In this document: positions 32,223-45,336 of the stretch, piece by piece
How positions within the stretch are numbered: position 1 is the stretch's first letter
How the letters are laid out: each line of letters starts with the position of its first letter
NCBI RefSeq assembly: GCF_000725805.1
Contig: NZ_KL647132.1
Coordinates: forward strand, 434,001-498,000
Length of the DNA stretch: 64,000 nucleotides
Origin: Streptomyces xanthophaeus
GTDB lineage: Bacteria > Actinomycetota > Actinomycetes > Streptomycetales > Streptomycetaceae
Direction: 5' to 3'
Program-made: the position numbers and the translations under genes
Notes under the pieces: model-generated
What the model saw: only the letters and a program-made list of their open reading frames with translations
Told to the model about the DNA's origin: nothing
The model's database searches: none

Positions 32223-32822
32223 GTGAATCCATTGCCACTGGGAGCGCTGTACGCGGGCGCCGTGCAGTTCGGTGCGTACGCCCTGGAGCGGATCGGGGCG
32301 GCGGAGCGCGAGCAGGTGCTGCGGGCCTGCTCGACGAATGTCGACAACCTAGCCGCCGGCCGCTGGGAGACGCTCCTCAGCAGCGCCTGCGTCGTCGAGG
32401 AGCCCATGCCGCTGCCCTACGCGCTGCTGCTGGTCGCGGTCCTCGGGTACGCCGAGTACGCCTACGGCGCCTGGTGGACGGCCGCGGTGTTCCTCTTCGG
32501 GCACACCGCCGCCACTCTCCTGGTCTACGGGGCCCTGCGCAGGTCTCCCGACCCGGGGGTCCGGCGCGCCCTGGACGTGGGCACCTCCTACGGGTTCAAT
32601 GCGGTGCTCGGCGCCCTGACCTCGGCCCTGCCGCGCGGGGCGGTCCGCACGGCCGCCCGGGCCGGGCTGCTGGCGCTGGCCGCTGCCCCGGTCCTGCGGC
32701 GCGAGCGCACCTTCACCGACGCCGGGCACCTGGCGGCGCTGGGGATCGGCATCGGGGTCTCGCTGGCCGCCGATTGTCTTTCCGGAGCAAACCGTCAGAA
32801 AATTACACCGATCACCATATGA
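32223..32822 (+). CDS. Rhomboid-like integral membrane protein
   Basis: A 199-residue membrane protein. Short helices are visible in PLPYALLLVAVLGYAEYAYG, AVFLFGHTAATLLVYGAL, LDVGTSYGFNAVLGALTSAL and a C-terminal AALGIGIGVSLAADCL. CSTNVDNLAAGRWETLLSSA and VDVGTSYGFNAV-like segments resemble rhomboid-fold proteins, where GxSG is usual; here the corresponding GTSYG lacks the Ser-Gly pair, so protease activity is doubtful. GTG 32223 has GGACGG upstream. It precedes a tyrosine phosphatase gene by 34 bases, so they may be cotranscribed. Confidence 0.7.
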   Translation: MNPLPLGALYAGAVQFGAYALERIGAAEREQVLRACSTNVDNLAAGRWETLLSSACVVEEPMPLPYALLLVAVLGYAEYAYGAWWTAAVFLFGHTAATLLVYGALRRSPDPGVRRALDVGTSYGFNAVLGALTSALPRGAVRTAARAGLLALAAAPVLRRERTFTDAGHLAALGIGIGVSLAADCLSGANRQKITPITI

Positions 32823-32856
32823 CACGAGTAACTCGTCCGATGCTGGAGCTGCCCCG

Positions 32857-33651
32857 ATGACCGCCACCCCGTCCACCACCGTCGCCAACCTCCGCGACCT
32901 CGGCGGCACCCCGCTCTCCGGCGGCCGCACCGTGCGCCCCGGCCTGGTCCTGCGTTCGGGCCAGCTCGACCGGCTCGACCTCGACGCCGACCCGGCCGTG
33001 GCCGCGCTGGGCCTGCGGACGGTCATCGACTTCCGCACCGAGGGCGAGCGCACGGCCTACCCCGACCGGGCTCCGGAGGGTGTGCGCATGCTGGTGGAGG
33101 ACGTACTGGCGGACAAGGTGAGCGCCGGCCGGATGCCCGCCGCCGCGCAGCTCAAGGACCTGCTGGCCGACCCGGCGGTGGCCGAGGAGCACCTGGGCGG
33201 CGGCAAGGCGCAGGCGCTCTTCGCCGACGTCTACCGGTCCTTCGTGACCTCGGGCTCCGCCCAGGCCGCGTACCGGACCCTGCTCACCGAACTCGCCGAC
33301 CCCGAGGCCGGCCCGCTGCTCTTCCACTGCACGGCCGGCAAGGACCGCACGGGCTGGGGCGCGACCGTGGTCCTGACGCTGCTCGGCGCGGACGAGGAGA
33401 CGGTCATGGCCGAGTACCTGTCCGTCAATCCGGCGGTCAGGCAGGCCTTCGCCCCGATGATCGAGGGCTTCACGGCGTCCGGCGGGGACCCGGACATAGC
33501 CCTCGCGCTGATCGGTGTCTTCCCGTCCTACCTGCAGGCCGCGCTGACCGAGGTCGAGACGCGCTACGGCTCCATGGAGAAGTACGTGCGCGAGGGCCTC
33601 GGCGTCCCCGACGGAACGGTCGAGGCGCTGCGGGCCCGCCTGGTGGCCTGA
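32857..33651 (+). CDS. Tyrosine/dual-specificity protein phosphatase
   Basis: A 264-residue phosphatase of the MptpB type. The signature HCTAGKDRTGWGA (CX5R) starts near residue 161 and gives the nucleophilic Cys and the Arg. NLRDLGGTPLSGGRTVRPG and VIDFRTEGERT near the start are family motifs that place the general acid region. ATG 32857 has GGAG upstream. No signal peptide. The substrate could be a phosphoprotein or phosphoinositide; several members have triple specificity. Confidence 0.9.
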   Translation: MTATPSTTVANLRDLGGTPLSGGRTVRPGLVLRSGQLDRLDLDADPAVAALGLRTVIDFRTEGERTAYPDRAPEGVRMLVEDVLADKVSAGRMPAAAQLKDLLADPAVAEEHLGGGKAQALFADVYRSFVTSGSAQAAYRTLLTELADPEAGPLLFHCTAGKDRTGWGATVVLTLLGADEETVMAEYLSVNPAVRQAFAPMIEGFTASGGDPDIALALIGVFPSYLQAALTEVETRYGSMEKYVREGLGVPDGTVEALRARLVA

Positions 33652-33737
33652 ACCCGGGCGCTCCCCCGGGCCGCTCCGGCCCGAACGCGTGCACTGGGCG
33701 CGGGTGACCATCCGACGATTCGCTCGTTCTGCTGAAC

Positions 33738-35663
33738 GTGACTGCGCCGGATACCGCCACCCGCCCCCTGTCTCCCGACGTCGAACAGGCCGAGGCCGCC
33801 ATCGTCGAGCACTACGCGCGGCTGGTGCGGCTCGCCTACCTGGTGCTGCCGCCCGCCCTCGGCCGCAACCGGCGGGTGCTCACCGCCCATTCGCTCGTCC
33901 AGCGAGCCCTGCCGCGCGGGCGCCGGGCCAGCGAGTCCGACACGGCCGCGGCCGTGCGGGGCGGGGTGCCGGGCCAGCGCGGGGGCGTGGACGACTCGGG
34001 GTACCCGTACGTCCGGCTGCGCGTGCTGCGCGCGGCCCTGGAGGCGGGCATCCCGCTGACCTTCCGGGCCCTTCCCCGGCGCGCACAGCTCCCGCCGGTG
34101 CTCCCCCAGGTGTGGGGGCTGCGGCTGTTCCCGCGCTCCGGCGGGGCCGAGGAGCTGGCCCTGGACCAGTGGCTGGCCACCCTCGACGGCCCCGGGCGGG
34201 CCGCCTGCGTGCTGCGGGCCCTGGAGCGGCTGGCCGAGCCCGAGGTGCTCCGGGTGCTCACCGAGGCCGGGGTCGCGGACCCCGCCGCCGCGGTCGCCGG
34301 GTCCGGGGACCCGGCCCACGACTCCCTGTTCGCCTCCCCCGAGTTCGACCCGTGCGTGCTCCAGGCCCGGCCCACCGACCTGCTGCGCCGGCGCCGCCTG
34401 ACGCGGGCCGGGATCGCCGCGGGGGCCGCCCTCGCGGTGTGCGGGGCGCTGCTCGCACTGCCCGGCGGGGGCTGGGGGTCGGACGGGCCCGCCGCCCCGC
34501 CGTATGCGCGCAACGCCGCCGCCGAGCAGGCGCTGGACCCGGGCAAGCTGGTCCGGGCCGCGCCCGCGCTCTGGCGCACGTCCTCCCGTACGGACTTCTC
34601 GGCCTGGCCCGCCCGCGGCGACCGTGCCGACGACGCGGAGCTGCTGCGCCGGGCCCTGGCCGTGTGGGCGCGTCCCGGTTCCTCCGTGGTCGTCTCGGCC
34701 ACCCCCGGCACCCCGCCGGGCCCGCCGATGGGTCCGCCGCAGCTGCTGTTCGCGGGCGCCGTGGACCAGGCCGTGGTGGTCCTGCTGTACGACGGGCTGC
34801 GCGTGGTGCGGTACGCCGAGCCGCGCGCCGGGACCGCCGGGGCCGCCCTCGACTTCGCCCGGACCGACGGGGCCTCCTCGGACACCGCGACCGCGCTGGT
34901 GCTCAGCCGCACCGACGGCAACGTCCGCTACCTCACCGCGCCCTGGGTCACCGGCGCGGCCCTGCGGGACCTGCTCAAGCCCGGCGAGGCCGCGGCCGCG
35001 CTGAAGCTGACCCCGGACGGGGTCACCCCGCCGCTGGCCGGACCCGCCCCGGCGGGCAGCTGCACCAGCTGGAACGCCGTCGCCCTGACCGGGGACGGGG
35101 CCACCCGCCTGGTCACCGACCTCGGGGAGCTCACCGCGGCCCGGCTGACCGCGGGCGCGCCGGGGGCCGAGCGGGACGTGACCGAGGCGGCGGAGCTCGG
35201 GGACTGGTCGAGGATCGCCTGTCTGCTGCCCTCGGTCCGCTCGCACGGCGTCCGTACGGTCAACGCCTGGACCTACGCGAAGCAGCCGCTGCCGGAGGGC
35301 GACGGCACGGCGGCCTGGCTGTGCACGCGGGCCGAGACCTGGCAGGGCCAGGCCGACCGGGTGCAGGCGCAGTTCCTGGCCCCGGGGGCCCCGCTGGCGG
35401 CGCAGGCGGCCAAGTCGGAGGGGTCCGCGGCGTGCGGGCCCCGGGAGCCGCGGGTGCTGGCGGGCGTGCTGTGGAAGTCGCGGGCGGGCCAGTGGTACGT
35501 ACTGGCGGCGGGCAGTGCACAGTTCGCCTCGCTGTCGGTGTCGGGCGCCGGGGTCAGCGGGTCCGCGAACGGGAATCGACTGGCCGTCAAGGCGCCGGAG
35601 GGCGCGCAGGTCGACCTGTCGGGCAAACTCACTGACGGCTCCAAGGCGGGCGTACTGCGCTAG
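33738..35663 (+). CDS. Single-pass membrane protein with an ECF-sigma-like N-terminal segment
   Basis: A 641-residue protein. Residues about 20-60 (VEHYARLVRLAYLVLPPALG, then VLTAHSLVQRALPRG) and the 160-190 stretch LDGPGRAACVLRALERLAEP look like fragments of ECF sigma regions 2 and 4, though clearly degenerate. One membrane helix lies near residue 228 (AGIAAGAALAVCGALLALPG). The rest is an extracytoplasmic domain of about 390 residues with several Cys (SCTSWNAVALTGDGATR, IACLLPSV, AWLCTRAETW, AACGPREPRV). I do not know this family. GTG 33738 lacks a clear Shine-Dalgarno. It is likely a regulator or sensor fused to a membrane domain; that is inference. Confidence 0.65.
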   Translation: MTAPDTATRPLSPDVEQAEAAIVEHYARLVRLAYLVLPPALGRNRRVLTAHSLVQRALPRGRRASESDTAAAVRGGVPGQRGGVDDSGYPYVRLRVLRAALEAGIPLTFRALPRRAQLPPVLPQVWGLRLFPRSGGAEELALDQWLATLDGPGRAACVLRALERLAEPEVLRVLTEAGVADPAAAVAGSGDPAHDSLFASPEFDPCVLQARPTDLLRRRRLTRAGIAAGAALAVCGALLALPGGGWGSDGPAAPPYARNAAAEQALDPGKLVRAAPALWRTSSRTDFSAWPARGDRADDAELLRRALAVWARPGSSVVVSATPGTPPGPPMGPPQLLFAGAVDQAVVVLLYDGLRVVRYAEPRAGTAGAALDFARTDGASSDTATALVLSRTDGNVRYLTAPWVTGAALRDLLKPGEAAAALKLTPDGVTPPLAGPAPAGSCTSWNAVALTGDGATRLVTDLGELTAARLTAGAPGAERDVTEAAELGDWSRIACLLPSVRSHGVRTVNAWTYAKQPLPEGDGTAAWLCTRAETWQGQADRVQAQFLAPGAPLAAQAAKSEGSAACGPREPRVLAGVLWKSRAGQWYVLAAGSAQFASLSVSGAGVSGSANGNRLAVKAPEGAQVDLSGKLTDGSKAGVLR

Positions 35664-35772
35664 GAGGCTCTCCCCGGTGCGGGAAGGACTCGTGGGAGCG
35701 GCGTGCGGCAGCGGCTGAGGAAGTGGGCGCAGAGGGGTTTTCCTCCCCTCTACCCATCAGTACATTGACGCC

Positions 35773-36666
35773 ATGTCTAATACGCCGCTCGCGCCCGCCC
35801 CCGTGGCGTCGGAACACATAGACCTCGCCCCGCGGAACGTCTCCTTCGGCTGGGAGGACACCCCGCTCCACTGGCTGCCGGGCGACCCCTTCGCCACGCA
35901 CACCATCAACGTGCTCCACCTGCTGCTGCCCGCCGGGGAGCGGTGGTTCGTGCACGTCTACAAGCAGGTGCTCCCCCTCATCGAGGACGAGCGGCTGCGG
36001 GCGGACGTCGTGGGCTTCATCGGCCAGGAGGCCATGCACGCCGCCGCGCACGACGACGTCCTGCCGCACCTCAAGCGCCTCGGCCTGGATCCGACCCCCT
36101 ACACCGCGCAGGTGGACTGGCTCTTCGAGAAGCTGCTCGGCGACCGCACCCTGCCGCCCGGCCGGGCCCGCCACTGGTGGCTGATGGAGCGCGTCGCGAT
36201 GATCGCGGCGATCGAGCACTACACGGCGTTCCTCGGCGACTGGGTGCTGAACGCCGACGAACTGGACCGGCGGGGCGCGGACCCCACGATGCTGGACCTG
36301 CTGCGCTGGCACGGGGCGGAGGAGGTCGAGCACCGGTCGGTGGCCTTCGACCTCTTCATGCACGTGGACGGCAACTACCGCCGCCGGGCCCGGACCTGGG
36401 CGACCGGCTTCTCCGCCCTGGTCTTCCTGTGGCAGCGGGGCGTGCGCTTCTTCATGGAGAACGACCCGCACCTGGTGGACGGCAAGGCCTCCTTCGGCCA
36501 GTTCTTCCGGGCGGGCCAGCAGGGGACGCTGCCCTCCACGGGCGCGATGCTGAAGTCCATCCCGAAGTACCTCTCGCGGACGTACCACCCCTCGCAGGAG
36601 GGCTCGACCGCCCAGGCCGCGGCCTACCTCGCCACCTCCCCCGGGGCGAACGGCGGTGCCGCGTGA
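35773..36666 (+). CDS. Metal-dependent hydrolase family (PF10118-like), putative diiron protein
   Basis: A 297-residue protein. GFIGQEAMHAAAHDDVLPHL near residue 82, MIAAIEHYTAFLGDW near 145 and GAEEVEHRSVAFDLFMHVD near 182 each hold Glu and His in ExxH arrangement. That pattern is typical of a ferritin-like two-metal site, and this family is annotated as metal-dependent hydrolase. Its stop overlaps the start of the next gene (GTGA), a ferredoxin reductase, which suggests the pair forms an oxygenase or desaturase system. ATG 35773 has a weak ribosome site. The substrate is unknown. Confidence 0.82.
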   Translation: MSNTPLAPAPVASEHIDLAPRNVSFGWEDTPLHWLPGDPFATHTINVLHLLLPAGERWFVHVYKQVLPLIEDERLRADVVGFIGQEAMHAAAHDDVLPHLKRLGLDPTPYTAQVDWLFEKLLGDRTLPPGRARHWWLMERVAMIAAIEHYTAFLGDWVLNADELDRRGADPTMLDLLRWHGAEEVEHRSVAFDLFMHVDGNYRRRARTWATGFSALVFLWQRGVRFFMENDPHLVDGKASFGQFFRAGQQGTLPSTGAMLKSIPKYLSRTYHPSQEGSTAQAAAYLATSPGANGGAA

Positions 36667-37706
36667 GGCGCGCCCTGACCGTCACGGCGGTGGCCGGAGC
36701 GGCCTGGGTGACGAAGCGCGCCCTGCGCCGCCGCATCGCCCGTTCGCCCCTGTGGCCGCTGCCGGCCCTGGAGACCCCCGTCTCGGGCCACTCCCCGCGC
36801 CGGCCGCTGCGGGCGCTGATCACCTCCCGCACCGAACCCGCCGAGGGCGTGCTGCGGCTCGCCCTGCACGCGCCCGGACTCCCGGCCTGGACCCCGGGCG
36901 CGCACGTGGACGTCATCCTGCCGTCGGGGCTGGTCCGCCAGTACTCGCTGTGCGGGGACCCGGCGGACGCGGACACGTACACGGTCGCGGTCCGGCTGGT
37001 CGAGGACGGGCGGGGCGGCTCCCGCGAGGCGCACGAGCAGCTGGTGGAGGGCGCCGAACTGGAACTGCGGCCCCCGCGCAACCGCTTCGAGCTCCTCCCG
37101 GCGCCCTCGTACGTCTTCGTCGCGGGCGGCATCGGCATCACGCCGCTGCTGCCGATGCTGCGGGCCGCCACGGCCGCCGGGGCCGACTGGACCCTGCTGT
37201 ACGGGGGCCGCAGCCGGGCGAGCATGCCGTTCCTGCCCGAACTGGCCGTCCACGGCGAACGGGTGCGGGTGTTCCCCGAGGACGAGACGGGCCTGCCCGA
37301 CCTGGCCCCGGTCGCCTCGGCCCGGCCCGGCACCCTGGTCTACTGCTGCGGCCCGGACCCGCTCATGCGGGCGGTCACCGCGGCCGCCCCGGACCCCTCG
37401 GCGGTCCGCCTGGAGCGCTTCGCCCCGGCGGCGCCCGGCCCGGCCGCGCCCTTCACCGTCGAACTGCACCGCTCGGGCACCGCCGTCGAGGTCGCCGCGG
37501 ACGAGTCCGCCCTCACCGCGGTCCGCCGGGTCCTGCCCAACACCCCCTACTCCTGCGAGCAGGGATTCTGCGGCACCTGCCAGCACCGCGTCCTGTCGGG
37601 CGAGGTCGAGCACCACGACGAACTGCTCACCGACCAGGAGCGCGAGGACTCGATGCTCCTGTGCGTCTCCCGCGCGAAGTCCGCCCGCCTCGTCCTGGAC
37701 CTGTGA
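36663..37706 (+). CDS. PDR/VanB-type oxidoreductase with ferredoxin domain
   Basis: A 347-residue iron-sulfur flavoprotein. FMN- or FAD-binding segment: SGLVRQYSLCGDPADADTYT and GSREAHEQLVEG. NAD-binding: FVAGGIGITPLLPMLRAA and LVYCCGPDPLMRAVTA. The C-terminal ferredoxin part holds YSCEQGFCGTCQHRVLSGE and, about 30 residues later, LLCVSRA, giving the four Cys of a [2Fe-2S] cluster. GTG 36663 overlaps the stop of the preceding gene (36664-36666), which supports translational coupling. It passes electrons from NAD(P)H to the adjacent putative diiron enzyme, by inference. A TetR gene follows 76 bases downstream. Confidence 0.9.
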   Translation: MRRALTVTAVAGAAWVTKRALRRRIARSPLWPLPALETPVSGHSPRRPLRALITSRTEPAEGVLRLALHAPGLPAWTPGAHVDVILPSGLVRQYSLCGDPADADTYTVAVRLVEDGRGGSREAHEQLVEGAELELRPPRNRFELLPAPSYVFVAGGIGITPLLPMLRAATAAGADWTLLYGGRSRASMPFLPELAVHGERVRVFPEDETGLPDLAPVASARPGTLVYCCGPDPLMRAVTAAAPDPSAVRLERFAPAAPGPAAPFTVELHRSGTAVEVAADESALTAVRRVLPNTPYSCEQGFCGTCQHRVLSGEVEHHDELLTDQEREDSMLLCVSRAKSARLVLDL

Positions 37707-37781
37707 CGGGCCGGGGCTGACGCCCTCTCAGGTCGCTGCGGGCCTGGCCGGGGGCGGGGAGGGGCGAAGTAGGGTGTCCGC

Positions 37782-38492
37782 ATGACAACCGGGGTGCGAC
37801 GCAGGATGGGTGTCGAGGAGCGGCGGCAGCAGCTGATCGGGGTGGCCCTGGAGCTGTTCAGCCACCGGTCCCCCGACGACGTGTCGATCGACGAGATAGC
37901 GGCGGCGGCAGGGATTTCCCGGCCGCTCGTCTACCACTACTTCCCGGGCAAACTGAGCCTGTACGAGGCCGCGCTGCGGCGGGCCGCCGACGAGCTGGCG
38001 CTGCGGTTCGTGGAGCCCCATGAGGGGCCGCTCGGGGCGCGGCTGCTGCGGGTCATGGGGCGGTTCTTCGCCTTCGTCGACGATCACGGACCCGGCTTCT
38101 CGGCCCTGATGCGCGGAGGTCCGGCGGCCGGCAGCAGCCGGGCCAACGCCATGATCGACGAGGTCCGGCAGGCGGCGTACGAGCAGATCATCGAGCACAT
38201 CGGCGTCGAGCACCCGCCCGCGCGGCTGGAGCTCGTGGTGCGTTCCTGGGTGTCCCTCGCCGAGTCCACCGCCCTGATCTGGCTGGACGGGCGGCGCATC
38301 CCGCGGGCCGAGCTGGAGCTCCAGCTGGTGCACGACTTCGCCGCGCTGGCCGCCGTGAGCGCCGCGTACGACGCGGAGATGGCGGCGATCCTGGTGCAGA
38401 TCCTGGCCGGGGAACCGGCCGACGGGCCCTTCGGGGAGCTGGTCGGCAGGCTCGTCGCGCTCGTACCGACCGGGGTCCCCGGCCCGCGGTGA
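37782..38492 (+). CDS. TetR-family transcriptional regulator
   Basis: A 236-residue TetR regulator. The HTH is QQLIGVALELFSHRSPDDVS, then EIAAAAGISRPLVYHYFPGK. A large alpha-helical ligand domain follows and ends PADGPFGELVGRLVALVPTG. ATG 37782 lies close to the conserved region. Its position after the hydrolase/reductase pair on the same strand suggests that it controls them, but no inverted repeat was found in the 76 bases before it. The ligand is unknown. Confidence 0.87.
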   Translation: MTTGVRRRMGVEERRQQLIGVALELFSHRSPDDVSIDEIAAAAGISRPLVYHYFPGKLSLYEAALRRAADELALRFVEPHEGPLGARLLRVMGRFFAFVDDHGPGFSALMRGGPAAGSSRANAMIDEVRQAAYEQIIEHIGVEHPPARLELVVRSWVSLAESTALIWLDGRRIPRAELELQLVHDFAALAAVSAAYDAEMAAILVQILAGEPADGPFGELVGRLVALVPTGVPGPR

Positions 38493-38517
38493 TCATGCGC
38501 ACGGCGATAATGCCCGC

Positions 38518-39042
38518 GTGATCATTGACGACGGGATCTTGTTCCGGCCGGCCGAGGAGAAGGACGCCGGCGTCCTGGTGGCCCTGTACGACCGGGCCGC
38601 CCGGTGGATGCGCAAGAACGGGATCGACCAGTGGAAGCCCGGTGACAAGGACGCCGCGCACTTCCGCGCCAAGATGCGCGAGGGCGAGGTGTGGCTCGCC
38701 GAGGACGCCGACGGGCGGATCGTGGGCGGGTACGAGCTGTGGTGGTCCGACGAGGAGGCCTGGGGCGTCCAGCCGCCCGTCGCGGGCTACGTGCACCGTC
38801 TGATGGTGGAGCGCGACGCCGCGCCCCCGGGGGCCGGACGCCGGATGCTGGAGCACGCCGAGCGGCGGATCGCCCGGACGGGGCGGGAGCTGGCGCGCCT
38901 GGACTGCGTCTCCACGAACCCGCGGCTGCTCGCGTACTACCGGTCCGCGGGCTACCGGGTGGTCGGCGAGTTCCCGTCCAAGGAGGGCAAGGACGGGCGG
39001 GTGTACGGGGTGATCCTGCTGGAGCGGCGGCTCGCCGCCTGA
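38518..39042 (+). CDS. GNAT-family N-acetyltransferase
   Basis: A 174-residue acetyltransferase. The acetyl-CoA site is spread over GYVHRLMVERDAAPPGAGRR near residue 95 and RRMLEHAERRIARTGRELAR. The last part, LLAYYRSAGYRVVGEF, is the usual GNAT C-terminal strand-helix. GTG 38518 follows the preceding stop by 25 bases, so cotranscription with the TetR gene is possible. The acceptor substrate is unknown. A long palindrome (39111-39150) follows. Confidence 0.83.
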   Translation: MIIDDGILFRPAEEKDAGVLVALYDRAARWMRKNGIDQWKPGDKDAAHFRAKMREGEVWLAEDADGRIVGGYELWWSDEEAWGVQPPVAGYVHRLMVERDAAPPGAGRRMLEHAERRIARTGRELARLDCVSTNPRLLAYYRSAGYRVVGEFPSKEGKDGRVYGVILLERRLAA

Positions 39043-39110
39043 CGGAGCCCGCCCCGCACAACGGGCGGCCGGACGCAACCACCCGGCGTCCGCCAGACCC
39101 GGTGCGCTCT

Positions 39111-39150
39111 CGGCCGCGGGGCGGGCAACCGGTTGCCCGCCCCGCGGCCG
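39111..39150. terminator. 40-base loopless palindrome after the GNAT gene
   Basis: Arms 39111-39130 and 39131-39150 are perfect reverse complements with no loop. It lies 68 bases after the GNAT stop and 47 bases before the next gene. As a hairpin it would need to open a few bases at its tip; a cruciform or a dimer-binding site is also possible. Confidence 0.6.
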
Positions 39151-39197
39151 CGACGGTACTGATGGGCGCGACCAGTCGGTACCAGGAGGGGAACACC

Positions 39198-39812
39198 GTG
39201 AAGATTTCGAGGAGCAGCACCGCGGCAGCCGTCTTAGGCACGGCGCTGGCGTGCGTGCTGGGGGCCGCGGGGGCGGCCGGGGCCCAGCAGCAGCCGGCGC
39301 CCGCCCCGGCGCCCGCGAACGCGGCGTCGGTCGCCGCCGGTTCGGCCGTCCAGGCGCCCGCCGCCGTGGTCGGGGAACTGAAGGCGGCCACCGCCCGGGC
39401 CTCGCTGGCCCCGGGCGCCCGCGCCGTCTGTTACGCGGCCCACGTCCAGGACGTCGGATGGCAGCCGACGGTGTGCAACGGCGAGGTGGCCGGGACCACC
39501 GGGCAGGGCCGCCGCATCGAGGCCGTGCTGATCTCCACCGGCGGCGTCGGGGGCATCTGCGCCAACGCCCACCTGGCCGACGTGGGCTGGCAGGGCTGGG
39601 CCTGCGCCGGCGACGGCACCGTCGTGGGGGTCGGCACCACGGGCCAGTCCCGGCGGATGGAGGCGCTCGGCCTCCAGGCCGGCTCCGGCAGCGTGGCGGC
39701 GCAGGCCCACGTACAGGACCACGCCTGGCTGAACGCGGTCGGCGGGAACCCGGTCTACGTGGGGACCACCGGGCAGTCCCGCCGGATGGAAGCGCTGCGC
39801 GTCTGGGTCTGA
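39198..39812 (+). CDS. Secreted protein with ChW (hydrophobic-Trp) repeats
   Basis: A 204-residue exported protein. The signal peptide is KISRSSTAAAVLGTALACVL with likely cleavage near AGA/QQQ at about residue 30. A Pro/Ala linker follows. Three ChW repeats are visible, each with H-Q/A-D-V-G-W-x and G-T-T-G-Q-x-R-R-x-E-A: HVQDVGWQPTVCNGE, HLADVGWQGWACAGDG and HVQDHAWLNAVGG. ChW repeats are common in secreted or cell-wall proteins of firmicutes and actinobacteria. GTG 39198 has AGGAGGGG 7-9 bases upstream, better than ATG 39159. Function unknown. Confidence 0.82.
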   Translation: MKISRSSTAAAVLGTALACVLGAAGAAGAQQQPAPAPAPANAASVAAGSAVQAPAAVVGELKAATARASLAPGARAVCYAAHVQDVGWQPTVCNGEVAGTTGQGRRIEAVLISTGGVGGICANAHLADVGWQGWACAGDGTVVGVGTTGQSRRMEALGLQAGSGSVAAQAHVQDHAWLNAVGGNPVYVGTTGQSRRMEALRVWV

Positions 39813-39843
39813 CCGGGTCCACCAGGACCTGAGGTGACACACG

Positions 39844-39886
39844 ACGACGGGGCGGTGCCGGTCCGCGGCCGGCACCGCCCCGTCGT
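39844..39886. terminator. Terminator between the ChW gene and the pullulanase gene
   Basis: Perfect 18-bp stem, 39844-39861 with 39869-39886, between converging genes. Confidence 0.85.
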
Positions 39887-39897
39887 CCGTCCTGGGC

Positions 39898-45240
<5,343 letters not shown>

Positions 45241-45274
45241 GGCGGGTCTCCTTGGTCACGTGTCGCGTGGATGA

Positions 45275-45321
45275 GGGCCGCCCGGCGCCGGTGGCGGGGA
45301 TGTGGTGGCGCCGGGCGGCCC
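45275..45321. terminator. Terminator between amylase and pullulanase genes
   Basis: Perfect 15-bp stem, 45275-45289 with 45307-45321. It lies just after the amylase stop and before the pullulanase start. Confidence 0.8.
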
Positions 45322-45336
45322 TGGTCTGTGGGGCGG

